Of a stretch of DNA of 64,000 nt, positions 38,018 to 50,716 are shown in pieces. Made by a program: the position numbers and the translations under genes. The notes under the pieces were generated by a model, which saw nothing but the letters and a program-made list of their open reading frames with translations, ran no database searches and had not been told where the DNA came from. Location of the stretch: assembly GCF_001039355.2 (NCBI RefSeq), contig NW_019775393.1:94217-158216 (forward strand), read 5' to 3'. Numbering within the stretch: position 1 is the first letter of the stretch; each line of letters opens with the position of its first letter. Origin of the DNA: Lingula anatina. Taxonomy: Eukaryota > Brachiopoda > Lingulata > Lingulida > Lingulidae.

Positions 38018-39009
38018 AACAAGCGTAAATACAAATAATCTACACATCAATCGTCTGAAGATTATTTTACTTTTTGTCCATTACCTCAGACGGCACGTTC
38101 CATGGTTTGTGACCGATACTGTATTGCGTCATTTTCAAATTAATGCTGACCGTTACGATGTGATGAAAATGTAGATAGGAGATTGTAGGACAAAAAACTA
38201 ACAAGTCGAATCGAAATTAAACATTTAAAACGAAACTACGCAAAGTACAAACCGCTAGCAAGGTAGTTGTTAAAACGTGTCTCTGCCTATAGAAAGGAAC
38301 AATACCGGTGTAACGGGACAGAGAGTCCCCCTTGATAGAGTGTCCGCTTCCCATTCATTTGTACAGGTGAGCCTCGCCCTAGATTTCGACCCACTTAGCT
38401 AAGACTAACCCTAACAATTATAACTACATGGAGGGCGGGCTTTTCTGTTACACGGACCCTCAGTTTCATTATACACCGGCAGATAAGTAACTGTGTAATT
38501 ACGATCGGCTTACAGTAAGCGCCAATAAAGGGAACCAGAGGAGACAGGATTGTGTCGGAAGTGACGTCTATTGGTGTAAGTAAGACGTGAAGCTGAGTGG
38601 TCATTTTCAGCTGGAGGTGAACTGGAGTGAAGACGTGGGCTCAGTCCAAAAAAATGCAGTTTTTCCAATAACACTTCAGGCACAATCCTGTCTTCTAAGG
38701 TTCTCTTTATTTAATCCCCGCCGTGCATAAACAGGGTGAGAAGCTGCCTCCGATAGACAAGCAGAGATTTGTATATGCGCGCACATAGCACTGGCTTGAT
38801 GCCTGTTTATTTGCATTGCAATTGTGTTTTGCCCTATAATTATCTCATCAGACTGTAAACGCATAATGCGCCAGATAATGATCCATTAGTTGTTGCGTGA
38901 CAAACGATGCGCAGGAAGCAGCACGTAAATTTATTAAAGTTATTTTGCAGTATTGAGTCAACACTTTTAATATTTTATGAGAAATTGCTTTGAAAAATTT
39001 AAACTGCAG

Positions 39010-39281
39010 TACTTTTCGTAGCGCATGTTTTTCGTCTGAGCTGGAGGCTGAAAAAAGAAATCACTACAGAAATTGTGCATATGAAATAGACATGGGACAG
39101 CCATCCTTGCAAGAAAAGATGCCGTATTAAAAATGATACCAAAACTATTGACGTTTTTGGTCTCATTGTGTGCACTTTCTTTTGTCCCTGCTTTGATATG
39201 GTCTGCAATGCAGTCAAAACCAGGCGAGTTTAGATACGTGGCAGTTGAAAAAACAAAATCAAGCATGAATATCATTTCTCA
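39010..39281 (+). pseudogene. Truncated GT92 exon 1 relic
   Basis: Upstream block and first part of GT92 exon 1, with gctggaggctg at 39038, the start atgccgtat at about 39119 and then TAA after three codons. The anchor region (gtctcattgtgtgcactttc, tttgatatggtctgcaatgc) and the stem start up to aatcaagcatgaatatc are still recognisable. After about 39281 similarity ends, and the sequence restarts with aaaatgatccattagttgttg, which also occurs at 38877. That fits unequal exchange between repeated upstream blocks. No exon 2 follows; copy D begins 300 bases later. Confidence 0.85.
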
Positions 39282-39414
39282 TGTATACACATTATTACGT
39301 TAGAAAATGATCCATTAGTTGTTGCGTGACAAACGATACACAGGAGGAAGCAGGTACATTTATTACTGTTCTTTTGTAATATTAAAACCGCACTGGTAGC
39401 GAATAGCCAATCTC

Positions 39415-39423
39415 TTTAAATAT
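39415..39423 (+). promoter_or_regulatory. TATA-like element of GT92-D
   Basis: tttaaatat in the conserved upstream block, 174 bases before the ATG. E has the same variant. Confidence 0.4.
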
Positions 39424-39588
39424 CCGAAATCGTATGAGAATTTACCTTGAAAACTTTATACAGCAGTGTTGGCAGACAATTGTAGCGCATGTTTTTCGTC
39501 TACGCTGGAGGCTGAAAAGAAAATTAAGGGGCAGAAATTAGGCATGTGAAATCAGTTAGACTTGGGAGAGCCATCCTTGCAAGAAAAG

Positions 39589-41347
39589 ATGTCGCATTCA
39601 AAAAAGATACTGAAGATATTTACGCTTTTGCTCTCATTATGTGTACTTTTTCTTGTCTCTGCTTTGATATGGTCTGCAATGCAGTCAAAACCTGGCGAGT
39701 TAAGATACGTGGCAGTTGGAAAAACAAAATCAAGCATGAATATCAGTTCTCATGAGTATGAAGACAGTAAAAGAACAGTTCCTGGAAGAGATGGGAGCAA
39801 CAAAGCAAATGGATCATACAGAAGAGAAGAGATTTCTTTTTCAAAGTTTTCAACAATCAAATGCTCCAATTTACCCGCGGTGTCTCCAGATGTACCGCTT
39901 ACCCAGCAGTGGATGCCTGTCATTCTCCCTTCGAACGATTCCCTAGATTATGTTTTCGCAGCATACCTCTACACCAATGATGGCAGACGACAGGTGGTTG
40001 TTACATCCATGAATTCTGAAAACCACGTACCATTTGTTTGTCAGATTTGGGCCCGGTCTAAAGGGTCGGAAGGCAAAGTAACTCACCGGATTACACCCTG
40101 TTCGGGAAGAGCAATCATGACTCCTGGGTTGTGAGTACATCTTACAATATAAAAACATCACAGCGAGTAAATCAATACATTGTTGAGATTAATTCTGATA
40201 ACAAACGGAAAAATGTTGAAAAAATAATTAGTGGCAGTGTTGTTCACAAGACTAATTCTTATCACCCCCCCCCCCCCCCAAATCTCCACCAGCGGTATCT
40301 ACTGTTGACAAAAAATACTTTGACCCATTGATTTGCAAGGTGTATGTTTGTTTGGTAAATACAAATAATGGTTTCACGCTTATCGCCCTTTTCAACGTAA
40401 ACTCTATCTTTTACAGTTTCAAAGCCACTCTCCTTTATTGTCCCATCAAGACTGACGAAGAGCCGTTTGCAGTTTCAATTGTACAGGCCAAAGACCCGTG
40501 TTCAGCCCCTCACAATGTTTTAAGAATCCAGGATGCTAGTTTTCCAGACGACCAGAACGTAACTGTTGCCGTATGCGTTAAGCCTCTTTACGGAAGTTAT
40601 GGTGGCTTTAATAGGACTGCAAGATTGGTTGAATTTATTGAAGTTCATAAAATGCTTGGTGCAGGCTTTTTCACTATGTATGCTTTTGATCTAAATTACA
40701 ACGTAACTTATCCTATTTTAAAATATTACAAGCAAGAAAAGCGACTCTCCATTATACCGTGGCACGCACCGCCAAACCTGAAACAATTTGTCAATTATCC
40801 AAAGAGATGGTACAGAGATATTGGGCAAACCATAGCCCAAACTGACTGTCTTTACAGAAGTATGAGGAAGTACACTCACGTAGCCATGGTAGACATTGAT
40901 GAATTTCTCATTCCAAGATCCAACATGACTTTCCAAAAACTATTCAGTGTGTTACCAAAACATCAAGGAGTGTATACATTTCGGAACAGGTTTTTCCGGG
41001 TGGACAATAGCCCCCAAAGGCTCTCTGCTGCTTTCAAGGATTCAAGGATTCGAAAATACCGACCAAAAACTATTATAGCTACCCGTGGAATGCGAGCTAT
41101 AGATAAAAGACAGAAGTACGTTGCTCTTGCAAAGGGCGCATGGGGTGCTTTGACACACCGCGTAAAATTAAATCATGGTTACAAAGACTATGTGGTACCA
41201 GTGGAACTAGGGGCTATGCATCATTATCGAGACTATATTAAAAGACAGGCTGGAGAATATGATCCATATATGTTATCATATAAAGAGGAAATACTGCAAA
41301 GAATGGAATATGTGTTCAATGAAACAAAGGCGCTGGTAGTACACTAA
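39589..41347 (+). CDS. Glycosyltransferase family 92 protein, copy D
   Basis: Exons 39589-40130 and 40417-41347; 490 residues from MSHSKK. Membrane anchor at about residues 10-29, one stem unit, then the lumenal domain with PWHAPP and the DXD-type MVDIDEF. Four codons are missing after PPNL relative to the other copies (LKQFVNYPKRWYRDIG in place of LRTKLKSYSDY..RWVQDVG), giving it a distinctive loop before the conserved TDCLYRS. Upstream of the ATG the frame has no in-frame ATG. It is the left partner of a convergent pair with the broken P450 at 43508-45847; the same pair recurs as E with the P450 at 56496-61295. Confidence 0.9.
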
Positions 41348-41674
41348 CTTTGGCATGCATATCTGGTGTAGGTATAATAAGGTATTACATTTATCCTATG
41401 TGTGGTGTGGGTTTTCCATGGCCGTGGGCCGCATAGGAACCCTCTAAAGGTCTATATTAACCCAATTATTATTGTGGAAATAATTCATCAATCAGTTGAG
41501 CTGTCTTCATTAACGTAAACACCAGAAGCATGTTAGTATTATGAGGATGTTTTAATGAATGGACCCATTTGGAGCTCAATACTATCATTGGGCTATAGAG
41601 ACAATGGGCATTTTAATTTTAAATTTTAAAGTTTCAAATATTCCAAAACAGAGAATCGAAAATTAGCCTACTTA

Positions 41675-43400
41675 GAATTTATTTTATGACTTTTTTGGTA
41701 GTTTCGTCATTTTAAATAGCCCGATTGGGGCTACGGGAAATCAATTACATGTTCGGCGATTTAATCCTAAATTGAAGTATCACTATTGCTACTAGTTCTA
41801 ACGCTGCCAACAGAGATTACTTACCGGTAAACTGAGAAATTCAGGGTGGTTAAAAGATGAAGAGTAAGATAAAAAAAAATGTTGCCTTATATAAAGCTGT
41901 TTGTACGGGGGATGCACAGAATGGGGAATTGTTATAAGATCAAATAACCAAGATCCTGATAATCTGCCATTTTTTCTTTGTCACCTTTGCCTAAGTTGTG
42001 CAGGTATCTACGTGAAAATTCACCCTAATTCAAGGATGGAAGTTAAGCCTAGATAACATTTACACGGGCGCTGTGCGATGAAATTGTCTTTACGTTTTTT
42101 TCGGTCTACGCCGAGTATGTCTACATTACATAGCCTTAAATCCGTACGATTCCGTTCGATTTCGCACGGCTAGAGTCTACATGTACCTCAGTTCAGACGC
42201 CATACGAAAAGGGGTATTACGGGCAGTATAATTGCACCGTACGGGCATCACATTTTAAATGTAATCTAGGTTTTAATCATAAGCTTCCATGGTCCTTGGC
42301 GGCCAAAGACTTACTGTAGAGAGAAAAAAGTGGATAACAGAAAAGGACCCGGGGGCCAATTAAAGCGAAGCCAGACACTGACAATCCTTGCCTCGAGAAA
42401 TATAATTATAAAAGATGTGCACACAATAACATTCAGGTGCACAATAGCATTTATTATGTATATGCATACATGCATCTAATAGATAGATCATCAGAGACGT
42501 TTCATATATTTGTATAAGCATTTATTACCAGCCTCCCTTACACTATGCCCCTACATAAGCACGTTGACTGTGAAGTTACTATTACCTACCCCACTAAAAC
42601 ACTGTACAAAACCACTCTGCTTTTCAACACGTTTGTAACTTACTAGCGCACCCTGTGGTCAGAGAGTACTACTATCGTCTCCAGTGCGGTCTGTTAGCTC
42701 AAGTAGGAAAAATAAATAAAGGCGATACATTAAAGGTATACGTATTTTGATTCCCTAATTTTAGATACCTCTGAAGTGTAAATACTATGACAAGTGAAAA
42801 GTGAAGGTTTAATGAAGAGTTTACTTGTACATTTTAAGGAAGCACTTCTACTTTGATTGCATATATATTATATTTATCATTCACCTTACAAACGTCAACG
42901 TCATCATTGCGCCAAATTCGCAAATTCGGATTAAATGATTAAAACCACAGAGCGCTGGTTCAACTGAAGCATTGGTAGTTACATTCTTACTGAAAATGAA
43001 AGAAAAAAACGAATATACAGCTACTTATTAGACTATATACGTGTTAATCGTCCGTTATAACTGAATTACACATATAAATCCGTGGCCAAGATTTTGCTGA
43101 TAGGGAAGGGTAAAGCCAAGAACAGAGGGGTGAGCAACCATTTGCTTGGTATAGCAGTACGTTTGCAGGTAAAATATTTATAGAGAAGGCAAAGCTTGTA
43201 TTCTCCTAAAAACTGCTATATTTTCTGTATAACTTCCTCCTCCATTCTGGATTATTAACTTTATCAGATACATATACCAGTGCTTGTGTCCTAAAAACTA
43301 TGTACGTTGCCAAAATAAGTACTTCTTTGTCTCATATGTGTATTTTACTAACATTTGCGAAATAAAATGAAACTTCATCGAAATTATTTTAAATGGGTTA
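41675..43400. other. Non-coding spacer of GT92-P450 duplicon, unit 1
   Basis: Collinear with 53773-56400 of unit 2 except for the 0.9-kb element inserted there. No coding frame seen. It holds dispersed-repeat copy 2. Confidence 0.8.
42051..42265. repeat. Roughly 200-bp dispersed repeat, copy 2
   Basis: Homologous to 55036-55258 as part of the duplicon (gggcgctgtgcgatgaaattg, ctacattacatagcc, taaatccgtacgattcc, cagacgccatacgaaaagggg, ttacgggcagtat, aatgtaatctagg) and more distantly to 37850 and 62748. Confidence 0.75.
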
Positions 43401-44496
43401 CCAAAAACCAAAACCCCACAAATTGAAGGGACGTGATGTCATTTCGTTTTTCCCCAGTGCCCCGGCACCATCAGTGTGGACGGTGGATCCCGAGCTGTTT
43501 AGTTCATTTATTCGCGTTTCATGATGTAAAGCTCGTAGTCAGGTGGGGTCGTGGTGATTCCCGAGCGTTCCGGGAAAGGTCGTGGCAGTTTGGCACCAGT
43601 GGGCGCGGAGAACTCGTACTGCTGAACCATCGAGGTCAGGAAGAGAAAAAATTCAATCCTGGCCAACTGCTCACCAAGGCAGGCACGGGGACCTACAATG
43701 AATTTTGTAAAAGCAAGACGCAAAATATCTCCGGATCTTAAGTTAGATATAAAGATTTTAATCCGTGAGCTTTTCTCTAATTACCAATTAACTATAAATA
43801 TAAATGTAGTCGTATAACTATAAATATAATATATACGACCAGTTGAATATAGAAATTCCTATCAGCGATTGTTAAAGACAATGCATGGTATACAGTGCAT
43901 GGTATACCATGACAGGGTAATAACTCAGCAATTTACCTGTATCACCATGGCATAAGTGTATCCAAAACCCTTTCGATGATGACTTAAAAGCTAGAAACTT
44001 TCAATTCAAAAATGTGATAGGATTGAAAATATATATACATATACCTTGGTGATTAAGGGGAATATGTTGAAATCTCCAGAAAACATTATTTATAATTTTT
44101 TATCTATACATATTAAAAGTATTTACACACATCGTGAGCCTTTTAAAAATTGCAAAACCAATAATTTAAACACTTCGAGTCCATCCTACAAGAACCCACA
44201 TACAAAGGGAGAAGGGGAGGAACGCTTTACTGGGCTAGTAGAATTCGCCAGCCTTGTTGATCCACCTCTCAGGGCGAAACTCTTCGGGTTTGGGCCACTC
44301 CTTGGGGTCCATGTGAACCGAGTAGATATTCGCCGTGCAGATCGTGCGTTTTGGTATTACGTACCCACACAACTCCACCTCGTCTTGGGTCACATGGGGG
44401 ACGGTTGTCGACGCTGAAGAGGAGAACAAGAAAAATACTGGTTTTCACTGTCTGAGAAGTTGTCGAAAATAAATGAGCTATAGTCACGCCATCCCC

Positions 44497-44572
44497 NNNN
44501 NNNNNNNNNNNNNNNNNNNNNNNNNNNNNNNNNNNNNNNNNNNNNNNNNNNNNNNNNNNNNNNNNNNNNNNN
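44497..44572. other. Assembly gap (76 N)
   Basis: A run of N followed by a poly-C tract, within an intron of the P450 pseudogene. The intact copy is gap-free at this place. Confidence 1.
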
Positions 44573-44732
44573 CCCCCCCCCCCCCCACCCACCCATTGTG
44601 GCTGTGAGTACAAACTCTTTGCAGTTTGTCCCCAGCAAAATAAACCACGATCAATGCCTAAAATTCGGAATAATCATGATAATGCTGGCATGATCCAGAG
44701 CAACCAGAGTACATTCACCGCTTTCGGTGTTT

Positions 44733-44984
44733 AAGACTGGGTTCCCATACACAGATCGATCCATCTGGATCGACCTAACGCCCTGGGGGTTCACGCTTAA
44801 TTGCTATCAGCTCAAGAGGCTTGAATGTCTTTCACGCCTACTGAATCAGCTAGGGGTAAAGATGATTACCCCCTAACAGTTTTACTAGGCGTGACAGACG
44901 TTCAGGCCGGTTAGTTTGATAGTAATTTAGTGAGACTCCCCTGGGAGATAGATCGATCCAAATATATGTGGGAATGATCCCTAA
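44733..44984. mobile_element. GATCGATC-family foldback element, copy 3
   Basis: Inverted-repeat element of about 250 bp inserted in the intron of the P450 pseudogene; the corresponding intron of the intact P450 lacks it. The ends include agatcgatccatctgg and gatagatcgatcca, and the centre is palindromic around gattaccccctaac. Confidence 0.75.
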
Positions 44985-46198
44985 GATTCACTTGTTTGAA
45001 GTTTACATTCCCAGAAAAAAAAGATGAACAAGTTTTTTTATGAAACGAGATGTACAAAGGGGCGGATCCAGACTTATTTGAAGGGGACACGTTTTTTTTT
45101 TTTAAGGAATGACAGGCCTCCATCACCAAGCCGACCCTCTCCCCCTTGTCAAGGGTTCCTAAAAAAGGTGTTTTTGAGGGCAAACGGTGCCATTGGTTAC
45201 GGCTTGGAACAAAGGTTTATACAGTCATAATTCTAATTTTAAGAAGGGATACTGATGTAATATTTTTTTCAGAAAATGAAGGGGGAGGGGGGGGCAAGAC
45301 ACCACCACCGCCACCACTAAGTCCTCCACTGCGTACAAGTGGTCGGATAAAACCCTGCACCCTCTGATACGATTGACTGAAGACGTAAGTCCTTTGGGAA
45401 ACAGGATCAGATACTATTCTTTAGACAGGAAAAGTAAGCTTTCTACCTACCAATATTAACAACCCGCATCATTTCAGACATGAAGTCTTGGAGAGAAGGG
45501 CGGCGGCCATTGTCAATCACCTGAAAAGAGGATTTGCCAATGTAAAACGCAAAGGCTCTTCAATCTTGACTTAATATTTTTGGCGTATTAATGCACTGTT
45601 TTTAAATCTTCGAAACGGGTCCCCTTTTGTTTTATTACTTGATAAATTCTTTCTGCTGTTGTGTAGTGTTCTGGTTTACGAATAAGACAATAAACCATGG
45701 TCTCTATCACCTGCATTATTTCTTTGTGCAATTCCCTCTGGATTTCTGGGTAGCACACCAAAAAGAGGATAGCCCAAGTAGTGGAGAAAGAAATAGTTTC
45801 TGTCTCCGCAGAAAACAGATCCACTATGGCTCGAACCATGCTTTCATCTGGAGAAAAAAAAATATGCCAAAATGACGGTACATTTATAATAAGGACTCGC
45901 CCAGGAAGCAATCAAGCCAGCAGGCCCAGTTTTGGTTCACACGGTTAAAGAGTGAACAAACTGGAGTTTTGTGGGCTCAGGGTGTACCCAAGGATTCTGT
46001 ATGGGCCCCACGAGGACTACTCATAAGGGCTATTTTCCAATGAAACTATCGTTCAACGTAGATCTACCCAACCTAGATTGCGGGAAATATAGTTGGATGC
46101 AATGAAATTGATAGATAAACATCCCTACTCTTGAAGAATAGAGAAAAGTTGGCGATTTTAAAAGTCCGTTGGAAACAAGAGGAGGCGTCCTTAACTAC

Positions 46199-46750
46199 AC
46201 GTGACTGACTGTAGAGAAAAATTGCTTTTCCGCAATAATTAAAAAATCATTTTGTCGTTGAATACTGTCAAAATAATTCAGAGAGGAACACCTACATATA
46301 CAATTCTTGGGCAAACCTGCCATAGTTGTATGGAGGCACCGGAACCTCGACGCCAAAATACCAAAGCCGTTCTCTACCACACTTCGAGCTCGGGGGTCCG
46401 GTAATTTAAAATTCTTGCTTCGTGGCTTAAAAATCGATTTGGGTAAGGCTTGATGATGGTGGGCTGCAGCGCAAAAGCATTGTCTCCTACGAAAAAAAAG
46501 GGGGTGTCCTGGTCATCATGGGGCAGAGGGTCATGGTCTGGAATTCCAAGGGGAATGGCTTCTATCTCCCTAGTCTGACATTGAACCACGGGCACCCACA
46601 CCGACCCATATGAATTTATAGTCTGCGTCTACAACGCCCAAAACAACTATGGAAAAAATTCATTGTAGTTATAACACTAGATTCAATGGGCTTCTTCATT
46701 CAGACGTTCTTGGCTATGGCTCCAAGACAATGATGGAAGTTCCAACGTCT
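46199..46750 (-). mobile_element. PIF/Harbinger-type transposase fragment
   Basis: Read on the - strand through several frames, this follows the DDE nuclease of Harbinger elements in order: RRWNFHHCLGAIAKNV with a stop, MKKPIES, a segment reading VVLGVVDADYKFIWVGVGA, then VGDNAFALQPTIIKPYP, HEARILNY, and VENGFGILASRFRC. Frameshifts and stops break it, so it is a fossil. The element ends were not identified. It lies exactly between the broken P450 of unit 1 and the 5' flank of GT92-E. A related fragment lies at 62343-62690 before GT92-F. Confidence 0.85.
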
Positions 46751-47562
46751 AGAAGAGCAATATGATGAAAATGTAGATCGTAGATTGAAGGACAAAAAAC
46801 TAACAAGTCAAATCAAAATAAAACATTTAAAACGAAACTACGCATAGAACAAACCGCTAGCAAGGTATGTGTTAGGACGTGTCTCAGCCTATAGAAATGA
46901 ACAGTACCGGTGAAACTTGACAGAGAGTCCCCCATGATAGGGAGTCCGCTTCCCATTTATTTATACAGGTGGCATCACCCTAGATTTTAACCCACCTAGG
47001 TAAGATTAACCCTAAACATTATAACTGCATGGAGGGCGGGCTTTCTGTTACACGGACCCTCAGTTTCGTTACACCGACAGATAAGTAACTGTGTAATTAC
47101 GATTGGCTAAAAGTAATCGATAATCAAAGGAACAAGAGGAGACAGGATTGTGCCGGAAGTGACGTCTAGTGGTGTAAGACATGAAACTGAGTGGTCATTT
47201 GTATCTAGAGGTAAACGGGAGTGAAGACGTGGGCTCAGAGAAAAAGCGTTTTTCCAACAACACGGAAAGATAACGTTATTCACACGCTTACAACACTAGA
47301 TGTCACTTCCGGCACCATCCTGTCTCCAATAGTCAAGTGGAGATTTGTATATGCGCGCACATAGCACTGGCTTAACGTTACCTTATTTGTATTGCAATTT
47401 TGTTTTGCTCTATAATTATCTCATCAGACTGTATATGCATTATTACGCCAGAAAATGATCCATTAGTTGTTGCATGACAAATGATACACAGGAGGCAGCA
47501 GGTAAATTTATTACTGTTCTTTTGTAATATTAAAACCGCACTGGTAGCGTATAGCCAATCTC

Positions 47563-47571
47563 TTTAAATAT
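47563..47571 (+). promoter_or_regulatory. TATA-like element of GT92-E
   Basis: tttaaatat in the conserved upstream block, same variant as copy D. Confidence 0.4.
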
Positions 47572-47735
47572 CCGAAATCTTATGAGAAATTGCCTTGAAA
47601 ACCTTATACTGCAGTGTTGGCAAACAATCGTAGCGCATGTTTTTCGTGTAAGCTGAAAGCTGAAAGGAAAATTTCGGGCAGAAATTAGGCATGTGAAATC
47701 AGTTAGACTTGGGAGAGCCATCCTTGCAAGAAAAG

Positions 47736-49524
47736 ATGTCGCATTCAATCAAGATACTAAAAAGATACTAAAGATATTTACGCTTTTGGTCTCATTATGT
47801 GTACTTTTTCTTGTCTCTGCTTTGACATGGTCTGCAATTCAGTCAAAACCTGGCGAGTTTAGATACGTGGCATTTGAAGAAACAAAATCAAGCATGAATA
47901 TCAGTTCTCATGAGTATGAAGACAGTAAAAGAACAGTTCTTGGAAGAGATGGGAGCAACAAAGCAAATGGATCATACAGAAGAGAAGAGATTTCTTTTTC
48001 AAAGTTTTCAACAATCAAATGCTCCAATTTACCTGCGGTGTCTCCAGATATACCGCTAACCCAGCAGTGGATGCCTGTCATTCTCCCTTCGAATGATTCG
48101 CTAGATTATGTTTTCGCAGCATACCTCTACACCAATGATGGCAGACGACAGGTGGTAGTAACATCCATGACTTCTGAATACCACGTTCCATTTATTTGTC
48201 AGATTTGGGCCCGGTCTAAAGGTTCGGAAGGCAAAGTAACTCACCGGATTACACCCTGTTCAGGAAGAGCAGTCATGACTCCTAAGCTGTGAGTACATCT
48301 TACAATATCTTACAATTAACTCAAAGCAAGCAAATTAAGAGTATGTTGATATTAATTCTCATAACTAACGGAAAAAAATGCTGACATATAATCAGTAGCA
48401 GCGTTGTTCACGAGAGTTATTTTATAATCCCACACCACCACAAACACCACCAACTGAACATATATGTGACCAAATACCACATTTTGGCACAACGCTAGGC
48501 GTGGTGTATGTTTATGTGAGTAAATACAAATAATGGTTTCACGCTTATTTCCCTTTTCAACTTAAACTATATCTTTTACAGGTTCAAAGCCACTCTCCTT
48601 TACTGTCCCATCAAGACTGACGAAGAACCGTTTGCAGTTTCAATTGTACAGGCCAAAGACCCGTGTTCAGCCCCACACAATGTTTTAAGAATCCAGGATG
48701 CTAGTTTTCCAGACGACAAGAACAACACTGTTGCCGTATGCGTTAAGCCTCTTTACGGAAGTTATGGTGGCTTTAATAAGACTGCAAGATTGGTTGAATT
48801 TATTGAAGTTTACAAAATGCTTGGCGCCGGCTTTTTCACTATGTATGCTTTTGATCTAAATTGTAACGTTACTTGTCCGATTTTGAAATATTACGAAAAA
48901 GAAAAACAACTTTCCATTATACCGTGGCAGGCACCGCCAAACCTGAGAACGAAACTGAAGTCACATTCCGATTATACAAATAGGTGGGTCCAAGATGTTG
49001 GGCAAACCATAGCCCAAACTGACTGTCTTTACAGAAGTATGGGGAAGTACACTCACATAGCCATGGTAGACATTGATGAATTTCTCATTCCTAGATCAAA
49101 CATGACTTTCCAAAAACTATTCAGTGTGTTACCAAAACATCAAGGAGTGTATACATTTCGGAACAGGTTTTTTCGGTTGGATAATAACCCCCAAAGGCTC
49201 TCTGTTGCTTTCAAGGATTCAAGAATTCGAAAATACCGACCAAAAACTATTATAGCTACCCGTGGAATGCGAGCTATAGATAAAAGACCGAAGTACATCG
49301 CTCTTGCAAAGGGTGCATGGGGTGCTTTGACACACCGCGCAAAATTAAATCATGGTTACAAAGACTATGTGGTACCAGTGGAACTAGGGGCTATGCACCA
49401 TTATCGAGACTATATTAAAAGACGGGCTGGAGAATATGATCCATATATGTTATCATATAAAGAGGAAATACTGCAAAGGATGGAATATGTGTTCAATGAA
49501 ACAAAGGCGCTGGTAGTTCACTAA
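47736..49524 (+). CDS. Glycosyltransferase family 92 protein, copy E, N-terminal frameshift (possible pseudogene)
   Basis: Exon 1 ends at 48288 and exon 2 is 48582-49524. Both are open and family-typical, with anchor, one stem unit, PWQAPP and MVDIDEF. However, the start codon at 47736, homologous to that of copy D, runs only 11 codons to TAA at 47769. An 11-bp near-duplication (aagatactaaa repeated) shifts the frame just before the membrane anchor. The frame encoding the rest is open upstream to about 47657 with no ATG, and the next in-frame methionine lies past the anchor. Either this copy is a very young pseudogene, or it uses another start or exon, or the insertion is an assembly error. 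Confidence 0.7.
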
Positions 49525-50234
49525 CTTTGGCATGTATATCTGGTGTAGGTATAATAAGGTATTACATTTATCCTATGTGTGGTATGGGTTTTCCATGGCC
49601 GTGGGCCGCATAGGAACCCTCTAAAGGTCTATATTAACCCAATTATTATTGTGGAAATAATCCATCAATCAGGTAAGCTGTCTTCATTAACGTAAACACT
49701 AGAAGCACATTAGTATTGTGAGGATGTTTTAATGAATGGACCCATTTGGAGCTCAATACTATCATGGGGCTATAGAGACAATGGGAATTTTAATTTTAAA
49801 TTTTCAAATATTCGATAATAGAGAATCGAAAATTAGCCTATAGTCCCCCACCTGATACGAATAAAAGCGTTTAGAAAAGCTCTTTCCTTCAATATGTCAA
49901 AGGGGTAAACAATTTTCACGGTGCATGAAGATAAACAGTTAAAGAATATCCACAATAAATTCGGCAACCGAGAGGTGCGCCAACATATAGATAATTGCGA
50001 TAGTATTTATGTCGAAATATCAAAATGAATAGCCCCGCCGTTCGAGCCTTTTAACCAATCAAAGCAACGGAAAGGGGGTCACGTCACCTTCCCACTAGGC
50101 CATGCCATGTAAACAAAGCAGCATGGTCGGCTGTAATGAAGAGTTTGAGGAGGGAAACGCGAATTCTTCGCCCAATTCTCATCTTTCGTGTTGCATGCAC
50201 ATAGAAGAAGGTAGCTAATTAAGAGACTCTAGAT

Positions 50235-50478
50235 ACCATTTCACGTGTTCGCTGGGAAACTTTTAGAGTCGCAGCGAAACAATGGCTGAAATTTGGCAGC
50301 AGAGAAGCCACTGCTGTTCAGTGGATCCGTACGGATTGAAATAAAGGATTCGACGATTTGGAAGCCAAACCACGATGTCACTTTTCTTGCTACAGAAAGC
50401 TAAATAACAAGAAGGGGTTATCTCAGGCGGCAAAGAAGTATGAGAAAGCTGAGAAACAAGGTAGTCCTGCTGAAGAAG
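50235..50478 (+). pseudogene. Degenerate transposon-borne coding exon with a His/Cys motif
   Basis: One frame reads SRVRWETFRVAAKQW. After a frameshift another reads PRCHFSCYRKLNNKKGLSQA and on to AEKQGSPAEEG, followed by a good donor (GTATGT at 50479). The HxxCYR..NNK pattern resembles the N-terminal regions of large invertebrate DNA-transposon proteins as I know them; no database check was possible. It lies just inside the left inverted arm of the 3.9-kb element, in the usual place for a first exon. Confidence 0.4.
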
Positions 50479-50716
50479 GTATGTCAACATATTGTAATTT
50501 GTTTTTAAGTCAGCCCCGATCGTGTGATGTTTACATTGTACGTGGCTGATGTTACATAACAATACGTGACTGATAAAAGTGATATGAAAGAAAGAAAAAA
50601 AGAAAATGATAAAAACAAGTTTATTAGTGTTATTATTATTTTATTTGTAATAACACTAAATACTTAGAGGTTTTAAGATTTGAAACAACTCATTCTCTGT
50701 TGAATAAGATAGTATA

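Larger units (their letters stand above)
43508..45847 (-). pseudogene. CYP2-like cytochrome P450 pseudogene (3' exons only)
   Basis: Four exons corresponding to exons 5-8 of the intact gene at 56496-61295: 45847-45711, 45520-45451, 44413-44204 and 43692-43508. Lesions read directly against that copy: the I-helix AGTETT is AETETI (G to E). An in-frame 27-bp deletion removes KPHLPYVQA just before the ExxR helix (which is kept: SEMMR). AAG to TAG gives a stop at 44237-44235, after GEFY. At the next exon junction the heme-loop glycine becomes cysteine (FSLC in place of FSLG before PRACLG). Exon 4 and its surroundings are deleted and exons 1-3 are absent; similarity fades at about 46130. The 44497-44572 gap lies in the intron upstream of exon 7. 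Not expected to make a functional enzyme. Confidence 0.9.

Noticed and set aside
43433-43741. Open + strand frame of 102 codons, repeated at 56421-56729
   Set aside because: It is the antisense shadow of the last P450 exon, which has the heme-loop PRACLG and a consistent splice phase on the - strand.
45627-45875. + strand frame rich in hydrophobic residues opposite the P450 I-helix exon (also 58154-58420)
   Set aside because: The real coding strand is -, shown by AGTETT and exon phases. The + frame merely mirrors it.
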